A program made the position numbers and the translations under genes. From contig NTJG01000007.1 of NCBI GenBank assembly GCA_002324875.1, positions 1 through 64,000 of the forward strand: a stretch of 64,000 nucleotides of DNA, given 5' to 3'. A model generated the notes under the pieces. That model saw only the letters and a program-made list of their open reading frames with translations. It did no database searches and was not told the origin of the DNA. The stretch comes from Lysobacteraceae bacterium NML93-0793 (lineage in GTDB: Bacteria > Pseudomonadota > Gammaproteobacteria > Xanthomonadales > Xanthomonadaceae). Shown here piece after piece: positions 57,527 through 64,000 of the stretch; position 1 is the stretch's first letter, and the number at the start of each line of letters is the position of its first letter.

Positions 57527-57985
57527 CTGGTCGAACCGCTGCGCGAGCTGTTCAAGGACGAAGTGCGCAGGCTCGGCGTCGAACTCGGCCTGCCGCGCGA
57601 GATGGTCTACCGCCTCCCGGGCCCGGGCCTGGGCGTGCGCATCCTCGGCGAGGTCAAGGCCGAGTACGCCGAGATTCTGGCCAAGGCCGACCACATCTTC
57701 ATCGAAGAACTGCGCCGCGCCGACCTCTACGACAAGACCAGCCAAGCCTTCGCCGTGTTCCTGCCGGTCAAGTCCGTCGGCGTCGTCGGCGATGCCCGCG
57801 CGTATGAGTGGGTGATCTCGCTGCGCGCCGTGGAAACCATCGACTTCATGACCGCCCACTGGGCGCACCTGCCGTACGACTTCCTCGGCCGCGTCTCGAA
57901 CCGGATCATCAACGAAGTCCGTGGGGTTTCGCGCGTGGTGTACGACATCAGCGGGAAGCCGCCGGCGACGATTGAGTGGGAGTGA
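57527..57985 (+). pseudogene. Displaced 3' end of guaA
   Basis: 459 bp matching 55310-55774 of guaA to the stop. Sixteen codons differ, all synonymous (for example CGG-CGC-TTG to CGC-AGG-CTC, AGT-CAG to AGC-CAA, CGC-GGC-GTC to CGT-GGG-GTT). One 6-bp deletion changes [11 protein letters not shown] to YRLPGPGLG. It has an open frame from a GTG at 57521, but no own promoter or catalytic domains. An intrinsic terminator follows 34 bp after its stop. It is most simply read as the native guaA end pushed downstream by the insertion. Confidence 0.85.
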
Positions 57986-58016
57986 GCCTGCATCCGCGGT
58001 ACTGACCGATCAGCAG

Positions 58017-58044
58017 AGAAGCCCGCCGCGTGCGGGCTTTTCTT
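58017..58044 (+). terminator. Terminator behind the displaced guaA end
   Basis: AAGCCCGC-CGCGT-GCGGGCTT followed by TTCTTT. No comparable hairpin follows the intact guaA at 55775, which supports this being the original guaA terminator. Confidence 0.85.
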
Positions 58045-58227
58045 TGACTCGGTCAAGATGGCGACGTTCGCGCAGCCGCTGGAATGCTCTGACGTAGGCC
58101 CCAAAGCCAGGGCAACGCCTCGAGAACGACGCGCTCCAGTGAACATGTCCTGGAGCTCTAACTCCATCGGCCGGACGACTATCATTAGCCTCGGTACCAA
58201 GCAGCTCGGCAGTCCAGGGGAGGACGC

Positions 58228-59118
58228 ATGGCCAACATCAGCAGACGGCGCACTGGCGAACTGACACGTGCGCTGTTCCATATCCTCAAGACCCAGCCGG
58301 AAGGGATGCGTGCGTCGGATGCGCTGGCCGCGCTTGAGAAGCAGGTCGTGCTCACCGAGTACGAGGCAGGCGACTACGAAACCGGCGGCCGCCGCTTCGA
58401 GAAGATCGTGCGCTTCAGCACTGTCGCGCCAGTCAAGGCCGGCTGGCTGGTCAAGGACAAGGGCATCTGGACCCTCACGCCAGAGGGCGAGGCAGCTCTG
58501 GACGCCTACCCGGATCCCGAGCAGTTCATTCGCGCGGTCGGGCAGTTGTACAAAAAATGGAAGAGCGCCCAGCCCGTCCCCGACGAAGTGGATGATCCCG
58601 AAACCGAACTCACCGAGGAATCGGCCAGCATCACGTTGGAGGAAGCCGAAGAAATGGCGTGGGCCGAGATCGAGGCTTACCTCGCTGCCATGCCGCCCTA
58701 TGACTTCCAGGAGCTCGTAGCGTCGCTACTGCGGGCGATGGGTTACCACGTCGCTTGGGTCGCACCGCCCGGGAAGGACGGTGGCACTGACATCATTGCC
58801 TACAACGATCCGCTCGGCACCCGGCCGCCGCGTATCAAGGTGCAGGTCAAGCGAAACGCCAATTCCGCGCGCATCGACGTGATGGGCCTTCGCAGCTTCA
58901 TGGCGGTGCTAGGGGAGGGCGATGTCGGGCTGTTCGTTGCCTTGTCGGGTTTCACCAGGGACGCCGACTACGAAGCGCGCCAGTCGCATCGGCGCATCAC
59001 TCTGATCGACGCGCCCAAGTTGCTGGAGTTGTGGACTTCGCACTTTGCCCAGCTCGATGACAGCGCCCGCGCGCGACTTCCCCTCAGGCCGGTGTGGTTC
59101 CTGGCGAGCGACGACTGA
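58228..59118 (+). CDS. Mrr-like restriction endonuclease
   Basis: 296 residues. N-terminal Mrr_N winged-helix domain (about 1-110, GELTRALFHILKTQPEGMRA, GWLVKDKGIWTLTPEGEAAL), an acidic linker, then a PD-(D/E)XK nuclease core from about 155: YDFQELVASLLRAMGYHV, GKDGGTDIIAY with Asp187, KVQVKRN with Gln206 and Lys208. This is the Mrr family layout (cuts modified DNA). GGGGAGG precedes the ATG. It opens the defence cluster and is on the same strand as the hsd genes. Confidence 0.88.
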   Translation: MANISRRRTGELTRALFHILKTQPEGMRASDALAALEKQVVLTEYEAGDYETGGRRFEKIVRFSTVAPVKAGWLVKDKGIWTLTPEGEAALDAYPDPEQFIRAVGQLYKKWKSAQPVPDEVDDPETELTEESASITLEEAEEMAWAEIEAYLAAMPPYDFQELVASLLRAMGYHVAWVAPPGKDGGTDIIAYNDPLGTRPPRIKVQVKRNANSARIDVMGLRSFMAVLGEGDVGLFVALSGFTRDADYEARQSHRRITLIDAPKLLELWTSHFAQLDDSARARLPLRPVWFLASDD

Positions 59119-59136
59119 GAGGCCGAACGAACAACC

Positions 59137-59433
59137 ATGCCCATGGCAACCAACGAGATCGATCCGCGCTTCTGGTTCGAACACACAAGCGGCCAGCGTC
59201 TGTACCCGTACCGCCTGCGCAATCGCGATACCGGCCAGGCCACATTCCGGGTAGCCAGGCCCGGCACAGGCGCGAACCGGGAGGAGCACCAGGTGGAACT
59301 CGCCGACGTGGACCACGTATTCCGCCACGTCTTCGGGCTCGGCTGGTCGGTGCGCCTGCGCGGCCACGACCCGAAGTTCAACGGCCTCTACAACGCCAGC
59401 GGCCACAGCATCGTCAGGACCTCGGAGTCCTGA
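59137..59433 (+). CDS. Unknown 98-aa protein between mrr-like gene and hsdM
   Basis: 98 residues (a start six bases later is also possible), no signal peptide or membrane segment. Aromatic and charged: EIDPRFWFEHTSGQRLYPYR and HVFRHVFGLGWSVRLRGHDP. No family recognised. It begins 18 bp after the endonuclease stop and ends 21 bp before hsdM, so it is probably in the same operon. Confidence 0.65.
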   Translation: MPMATNEIDPRFWFEHTSGQRLYPYRLRNRDTGQATFRVARPGTGANREEHQVELADVDHVFRHVFGLGWSVRLRGHDPKFNGLYNASGHSIVRTSES

Positions 59434-59454
59434 TTCGAATCACCAAGGAAATCC

Positions 59455-60939
59455 ATGATCACCGGCACCATCAAATCCCAGGTCGACGCCATCTGGAACG
59501 CGTTCTGGAGCGGCGGCATCTCCAATCCCATGGAGGTCATCGAGCAGATGACCTACCTGCTCTTCATCAAGCGACTGGACGAGCTGCACACCGTCCGTGA
59601 GAAGAAGGCTCACCGGCTCAAGCGACCGATCGAGAACCCCGTATTCGCGCCCGACCAGCAGCACCTGCGCTGGTCGGTGTTCCGTCAGCTGGGCGATCCG
59701 GCCACGCTGTACAGCACCATCGCCGACGAGGTGTTTCCCTTCATCAAGACCATGGGCGGCGACAGGGGGGATTCCACCTACGCTGCGCACATGAAGGATG
59801 CGCGCTTCACCATTCCCAACGCCGCACTGCTGGCGAAGGTGGTGGACATGCTCGACGCCATCCCCATGGACGACCGCGACACCAAGGGCGATCTCTACGA
59901 ATACATGCTCGGCAAGATCGCCTCGGCCGGGCAGAACGGGCAGTTCCGTACCCCGCGCCACATCATCAAATTGATGGTGGAGATGATGGCGCCCACGCCG
60001 GCCGACACCATCTGCGACCCGGCCTGCGGCACCGCGGGCTTCCTGGTGGCCGCCGCCGAATATCTCGATACGCATCACCGCGAAGCGATTTACAAGGACG
60101 CCGAAGCAGTGAAGCGCTTCAACCACGACACCTTCCACGGTTTCGATTTCGACAGCACCATGCTGCGGGTCGGCTCGATGAACATGCTACTGCACGGCGT
60201 CGAGAACCCGGCCATCGAGAATCGCGACAGCCTCAGCGAGGGCCATGCCGGCGTGGCCGGGCAGTTCAGCCTGATCCTCGCCAATCCACCGTTTGCCGGC
60301 TCGCTTGACTACGAGAGCACGGCCAAGGACCTGCAGCAGATCGTCAAGACGAAGAAGACCGAGCTGCTCTTCCTCGCCCTGTTCCTGCGCCTGCTCAAGC
60401 CCGGTGGCCGCGCCGCGGTAATCGTGCCGGACGGCGTGCTGTTCGGCTCGTCCAAGGCCCACAAAGCGCTGCGCCGGATGCTGGTGGAGGAGCAGAAGCT
60501 CGACGGCATCGTGTCGATGCCCTCGGGCGTATTTCGCCCCTATGCCGGTGTGTCCACCGCCATTCTGCTGTTTACCAAGACAGACTCGGGCGGAACCGAC
60601 GACGTCTGGTTCTACGACATGCAGGCCGATGGGTTTTCGCTGGACGACAAGCGCAATGCGCTGGCTACCGATAAGCATGCGAGCAACAACCTGCCGGACG
60701 TGCTGAAGCGCTGGCAGAACCGCGATAAGGAAAGCGCGCGCGGCCGTACCGAACAGAGCTTCCTGGTGCCGAAGGCGGAGATCGCCGGCAACGACTACGA
60801 CCTGTCGATCAACCGCTACAAGGAAGTGGTGCACGAAGCGGTGGACTACGACCCGCCGACGAAGATCCTCGGCGAGTTGAAGGCGCTGGAGACGGAAATC
60901 TTGCAGGGAATGGAGGAATTGGAGGGGATGCTTCAGTGA
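59455..60939 (+). CDS. hsdM: Type I restriction-modification DNA methyltransferase HsdM
   Basis: 494 residues. N-terminal HsdM_N helical region (NPMEVIEQMTYLLFIKRLDE), N6-adenine methylase core with SAM motif DPACGTAGF (188-196), catalytic NPPF (277-280), and KKTELLFLALFLRLLKPGGR. C-terminal coiled region contacts HsdS. The stop overlaps the GTG start of hsdS. It modifies host DNA and is needed for both methylation and cleavage. Confidence 0.96.
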   Translation: MITGTIKSQVDAIWNAFWSGGISNPMEVIEQMTYLLFIKRLDELHTVREKKAHRLKRPIENPVFAPDQQHLRWSVFRQLGDPATLYSTIADEVFPFIKTMGGDRGDSTYAAHMKDARFTIPNAALLAKVVDMLDAIPMDDRDTKGDLYEYMLGKIASAGQNGQFRTPRHIIKLMVEMMAPTPADTICDPACGTAGFLVAAAEYLDTHHREAIYKDAEAVKRFNHDTFHGFDFDSTMLRVGSMNMLLHGVENPAIENRDSLSEGHAGVAGQFSLILANPPFAGSLDYESTAKDLQQIVKTKKTELLFLALFLRLLKPGGRAAVIVPDGVLFGSSKAHKALRRMLVEEQKLDGIVSMPSGVFRPYAGVSTAILLFTKTDSGGTDDVWFYDMQADGFSLDDKRNALATDKHASNNLPDVLKRWQNRDKESARGRTEQSFLVPKAEIAGNDYDLSINRYKEVVHEAVDYDPPTKILGELKALETEILQGMEELEGMLQ

Positions 60940-62075
60940 CTTGGCCGTTTGCTCTCCTCGGCGACCTCTGCGAAATACAGATCGGCAAGACGCCTTCGCG
61001 ATCGGAGTCTGCCTACTGGCGCGGTGGCACATTGGCGTGGCTTTCTATTGCCGATATGAATCAAGGGCGTCGGCTGAAACATACAAAAGAGTGTGTGACT
61101 GAGGCTGGAGCTAGAGCAGCTGGTCTGAAGCTGGTTAGACCGGGCACGATCTTACTTAGCTATAAACTGAGTATCGGGAAAGTCGGCGTTGCCCAGATAC
61201 CTATGTACACAAATGAGGCTATTGCAGCTCTAGTTGATCTTCGCCCGGATGTAAATGCTGGCTACCTGTTCTGGGTGCTTCAGTTTGTTGATTTGCTCCA
61301 AGATGCCGATCGCGCTGCGATGGGTGCCACCCTCAACAAGGCAAAACTAAAAAAGCTCCGAGTTCCACTGCCGCCCCTTAGGGAACAGTGCCGCATAGCG
61401 GCAGTACTCGACAAAGCTGACGCGCTACGCGCCAAACGCCGCGAAGCCACTGCCAGGCTCGACCAACTGCTGCAGTCCGTGTTTATTGAGATGTTCGGCG
61501 AGCCGCTTTCGAATCCGATGAAGTGGCCAAAAGGATCATTAGCGGAGGTTGCTTTGATCCAAACGGGAGGGACGCCGCCTACTTCAGAGGATGGGATGTT
61601 CGACGGCGAGATTCCGTTCATCACTCCCGGAGACTTGGGTGGTGAAGTGGATGCATGGCGCCGAACGGTAACGCATAAGGGGGCGGAGAGGATACGAGTC
61701 GCGCGAGCGGGCAGTACTTTGGTTTGCTGCATTGGTGCAACCATCGGCAAAATGGGTTTTCTGCAGCGTGATAGCACGTTCAATCAACAAATAAACGCCG
61801 CTACCTGGGGGGATAAAATTGTTCCTTTATATGGCTATCACGCCATGCGATTTCTATCCGCTGAAATAGCCCGCAGGGGTGCGTCTACTACTCTCCCTAT
61901 TCTCAAGAAAAGTGAGTTCGAGAAGCTAAGCCTGATCATCCCGCCGCTTCAGAAACAACATCGATTCAGCAAGTTCGCTGAATGCATTGCAGAGCAGTCA
62001 GGTTTGAACCAATCATCAGCGAGTTCGCTTGATAAGCTGTTCGCGTCCTTGCAAGAATCGCTATTCGGGGTCTAG
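60936..62075 (+). CDS. hsdS: Type I specificity subunit HsdS
   Basis: 379 residues with two target-recognition domains: TRD1 about 1-150 (LGDLCEIQIGKTPSRSESAY, RPGTILLSYKLSIGKVGVAQ) and TRD2 about 190-360 (EVALIQTGGTPPTSEDG, STLVCCIGATIGKMGFLQRD), each followed by a conserved helix (PLPPLREQCRIAAVLDKADA; LIIPPLQKQHRFSKFAECIA). The DNA is visibly more AT-rich than hsdM from about 61000. It sets the recognition site, which cannot be predicted by eye. The GTG start overlaps hsdM. Confidence 0.93.
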   Translation: MTWPFALLGDLCEIQIGKTPSRSESAYWRGGTLAWLSIADMNQGRRLKHTKECVTEAGARAAGLKLVRPGTILLSYKLSIGKVGVAQIPMYTNEAIAALVDLRPDVNAGYLFWVLQFVDLLQDADRAAMGATLNKAKLKKLRVPLPPLREQCRIAAVLDKADALRAKRREATARLDQLLQSVFIEMFGEPLSNPMKWPKGSLAEVALIQTGGTPPTSEDGMFDGEIPFITPGDLGGEVDAWRRTVTHKGAERIRVARAGSTLVCCIGATIGKMGFLQRDSTFNQQINAATWGDKIVPLYGYHAMRFLSAEIARRGASTTLPILKKSEFEKLSLIIPPLQKQHRFSKFAECIAEQSGLNQSSASSLDKLFASLQESLFGV

Positions 62076-62078
62076 CTG

Positions 62079-62909
62079 ATGCACGGAGAGTTCATCTCAG
62101 TATGGCGCGACTCATGGCGAGAGGTTTGGGAGCCCCTGATTTTCTCTGAAGGCGTGCCGGCGGATATTGGCTGCGAGCTATATCGAGGACTAGTCGACGC
62201 GCTTCGTGTCAGGCCATCGGCAGAGGAGATAGCCGACACCGTAGATGATCCGAAACAAGGCCTGGATGCTTTTCGCGCCGTCGAATCAGACGAGTTGGCA
62301 GGCGAGCGGCAACTGGTTGCCTTCTTCGAGAATGCGTATGGGGTCTTGGATGAACTGGATGTTGAAGCGCTTACAGAGCGTTACTTCGTTCTGTTGCAGA
62401 AATTCATAGATAAGTACAGCTTGAGATATGACCTTCGATCTCCGTGTTTGTTGTGCCCGACGCTGCCCGGTTTTTTTTCTGGCTTGTTGCGTGATCTGAA
62501 GGCCGCGGCCTCAGACGACGAGCACCTCGCCCTTCTCATTCATGATCTCGAAGAATCCATTAGAGACTTGCGTCTTGACCCCTCTGCTGGACGCATAAAG
62601 ACCAGCATTCAGAAGCAAGTCAACATGCTTGAAGCGCTGGGGCGCAGCTGTTCTGGAGCGGACGCAGGCCAGTTGGGCGCAATGTGCGGGCAGATCAACT
62701 CATGGCCCCATCCGACGATCAAGAAGGCGCTCTCCGCCTTGTATGGGTTTGCATCTGAGTTTCCGGGTATCCGACACGGAGGCAACCCGCAAAGCGCACT
62801 GCGCGAAGTAGAAATGCGGGATCTGATCGCTGTCCTGATCGTGTTCACCGGTTTCTCGCCGTACCTCCGGGATGGTTTCGATGCGAACTCGGTGTACTTC
62901 GGTTCTTGA
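62079..62909 (+). CDS. Unknown 276-aa protein with possible HEPN/Abi_C-like end
   Basis: 276 residues, 3 bp after the hsdS stop, AT-richer than the core genome. Acidic N-terminal half with no motif known to me. The C-terminal part (NSWPHPTIKKALSALYGFA, FPGIRHGGNPQSALREVEMR, DLIAVLIVFTGFSPYL) recalls the Abi_C/HEPN C-terminus with its RHGG stretch, but the match is weak. The position between hsdS and fic suggests a defence accessory role. Name kept neutral. Confidence 0.7.
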   Translation: MHGEFISVWRDSWREVWEPLIFSEGVPADIGCELYRGLVDALRVRPSAEEIADTVDDPKQGLDAFRAVESDELAGERQLVAFFENAYGVLDELDVEALTERYFVLLQKFIDKYSLRYDLRSPCLLCPTLPGFFSGLLRDLKAAASDDEHLALLIHDLEESIRDLRLDPSAGRIKTSIQKQVNMLEALGRSCSGADAGQLGAMCGQINSWPHPTIKKALSALYGFASEFPGIRHGGNPQSALREVEMRDLIAVLIVFTGFSPYLRDGFDANSVYFGS

Positions 62910-62911
62910 TC

Positions 62912-63916
62912 ATGTCTCCCTACCAGCCGCCCTTCCAGCTGACCCACCGCATGACCGCTCTGGTCGCGGACATCGCAGAGCGGCTGGGCGCATGGAAGGC
63001 GGCCAACCGCGACACGCTGTTGCCGGCGTTGCGGCGCGGCAACCGCATCCGCACGTTGCAGGCTTCGCTGGCGATCGAGCAGAACACACTGAGCGTGGAG
63101 CAGGTGACGGCGGTGCTGGCCGGCAAGCCGGTGTTGGGCTCGCCGAAGGAGGTGCAGGAGGTGCGCAATGCCTTTGCGGCCTACGAGGCGATGGAGCGCT
63201 GGCAGTCGCATCGCCTGGGCGATCTGCTCGCCGCCCACAGCTTGCTGATGGCCGGACTGGTGGACCGGCCCGGCACGCTGCGCGGCGGCGATGTCGGGAT
63301 CTGGCGCGGGGGCAAGCTGCTTCATATGGCGCCGCCGGCGAGCCGGGTGCAGGCGCTGGTGAAGGATCTTCTAAGCTGGCTGCGCAAGACCGATGCGCAT
63401 CCGCTGGTCGCGTCGGCCGCATTCCATTACGAGTTCGAATTCATCCATCCCTTCGACGATGGCAACGGTCGCATGGGCCGGCTGTGGCAGACCCTGATCC
63501 TGGCGCACTGGCAGCCGGTGCTCGCGTGGCTGCCGGTGGAAACGGTCATCAAACATCGCCAGCAGGACTATTACGCGCAGCTGGGGGAGGCCGACGCGCG
63601 CAGCGACTGCAGCGGCTTCATCGAGTTCATCCTGCAGGCGATTGCCGACAGCCTGGACGAGGCGATCGCCGCAGAGTTGACGGTAGAAACGCCGGTAGAA
63701 ATGTCGGTAGAAGCGCCGCCGCGCTCGCCGGCCCGGGTGCTGGCCGTGCTGCGCCAGCAGCCGGGTCTGACCCTTGCGGACGTGTCGCGGGCGACAGGGC
63801 TGTCGCTGCGCACGGTGGAGCGGGTGGCCGCCCGGCTGCAGGCCGAGGGCAGGCTGCGTTATGTCGGCCCGAAGAAGGGCGGGCGATGGGACGTGCTTGA
63901 GAAGGGGGCGCGGTGA
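62912..63916 (+). CDS. Fic family protein
   Basis: 334 residues. N-terminal inhibitory-type motif SLAIEQNTLS (Ser52, Glu56), the Fic catalytic loop HPFDDGNGRMGR (179-190), complete with His and both Arg, and a C-terminal winged-helix region (TLADVSRATGLSLRTVERVA) preceded by a VETPVEMSVEAP linker. It is predicted to AMPylate a target and to be autoinhibited. It is embedded between hsdS and the next gene (GTGA overlap), a recurrent place for fic in type I loci. Confidence 0.9.
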   Translation: MSPYQPPFQLTHRMTALVADIAERLGAWKAANRDTLLPALRRGNRIRTLQASLAIEQNTLSVEQVTAVLAGKPVLGSPKEVQEVRNAFAAYEAMERWQSHRLGDLLAAHSLLMAGLVDRPGTLRGGDVGIWRGGKLLHMAPPASRVQALVKDLLSWLRKTDAHPLVASAAFHYEFEFIHPFDDGNGRMGRLWQTLILAHWQPVLAWLPVETVIKHRQQDYYAQLGEADARSDCSGFIEFILQAIADSLDEAIAAELTVETPVEMSVEAPPRSPARVLAVLRQQPGLTLADVSRATGLSLRTVERVAARLQAEGRLRYVGPKKGGRWDVLEKGAR

Positions 63917-64000
63917 GCAACTTCCAGTTTCTGCAGCAGGAATTCAAACCCCTCCTTGATCCGGCCAAGGGCGCGGAGCAGCTGGTCCATTCCGACCCGC
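63913..64000 (+). CDS. hsdR: Probable HsdR (type I restriction subunit), N-terminal fragment
   Basis: Only 29 codons are visible, from a GTG overlapping the fic stop: MSNFQFLQQEFKPLLDPAKG then AEQLVHSDP. This matches the start of HsdR proteins that carry an N-terminal DUF4145 domain, and hsdR is the piece missing from the locus. The window ends before any helicase motif, so the call rests on this short match and context. Confidence 0.7.
   Translation, partial: MSNFQFLQQEFKPLLDPAKGAEQLVHSDP

Noticed and set aside
57521-57985. Independent 154-aa gene
   Set aside because: It is only the C-terminal part of GuaA without amidotransferase or ATP-PPase domains, and it carries a deletion in a conserved motif.
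55775-58227. Integrase or tRNA-type attachment site at the hipBA insertion
   Set aside because: No integrase frame, and the direct repeat is a 460-bp gene end with many silent differences, not a short att core.

Overview
The window is GC-rich chromosomal DNA from a gammaproteobacterium, most likely Xanthomonadaceae/Lysobacteraceae (a Lysobacter- or Luteimonas-like genus). This is an inference. It rests on a compact lexA-imuA-imuB mutagenesis cassette, a DksA-like protein with a long Lys/Ala/Pro tail, FimX and PilF for type IV pili, FolE2 in place of FolE, a tetR-fadB-fadA operon, and dispersed short repeats of three kinds: REP/REPIN hairpins, CGTCATTCCCGCG-type palindromic elements, and AATCACGAATC / GGGATTGGGGATT motifs.

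Layout. 1-2.0 kb: SOS cassette on the minus strand (imuB cut by the window edge, imuA, lexA) with a palindromic operator over the lexA start. 2.2-4.5 kb: AI-2E-type exporter, then rnd with a tRNA-Ala in its 3' trailer. 4.6-7.4 kb: pseudo-FGE lipoprotein and an M48 protease. 7.5-10.6 kb: phaB paralogue, phaR, phaB, gluQRS. 10.8-15.6 kb: htpX, fimX, epmB and the divergent efp. 15.6-21.2 kb: a repeat-invaded unknown gene, then amidohydrolase-ubiG-gph-squalene-synthase-like, then folE2. 21.3-27.9 kb: secreted subtilase autotransporter, a lipoprotein, an M23 peptidase, pyrC and yidD. 28-33.4 kb: Cys-less DksA-like protein, MFS exporter, sufE, photolyase, OmpA lipoprotein. 33.7-38.1 kb: fadA, fadB and a PsrA-like regulator with its operator. 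38.3-45.1 kb: ndk, rlmN, pilF, rodZ, yfgM, bamB, der. 45.1-49.4 kb: mobA, moeA, rhodanese-MoeB, DUF2272 protein. 49.9-55.8 kb: hydrolase, DUF1244 protein, folD, guaB, guaA.

The accessory part begins at the 3' end of guaA. A hipBA toxin-antitoxin module lies between an intact guaA and a displaced second copy of the guaA 3' end, which has 16 synonymous codon differences and one 6-bp deletion. Only the displaced copy is followed directly by an intrinsic terminator. This looks like an insertion that brought its own guaA 3' end and left the native end downstream. Beyond it is a defence cluster: Mrr-like endonuclease, a 98-aa unknown, hsdM, hsdS, a 276-aa unknown, fic, and the start of a probable hsdR running off the window.

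Most of the window is ordinary core genome in compact operons separated by intrinsic terminators between convergent genes. The items most worth a second look are the guaA/hipBA junction, a guaA N-terminus encoded by a dispersed repeat, the Cys-less DksA-like protein, a lipoprotein resembling the N-terminal domain of the adjacent M23 peptidase, the tRNA in the RNase D trailer, and the repeat-generated N-terminus of the gene after efp.
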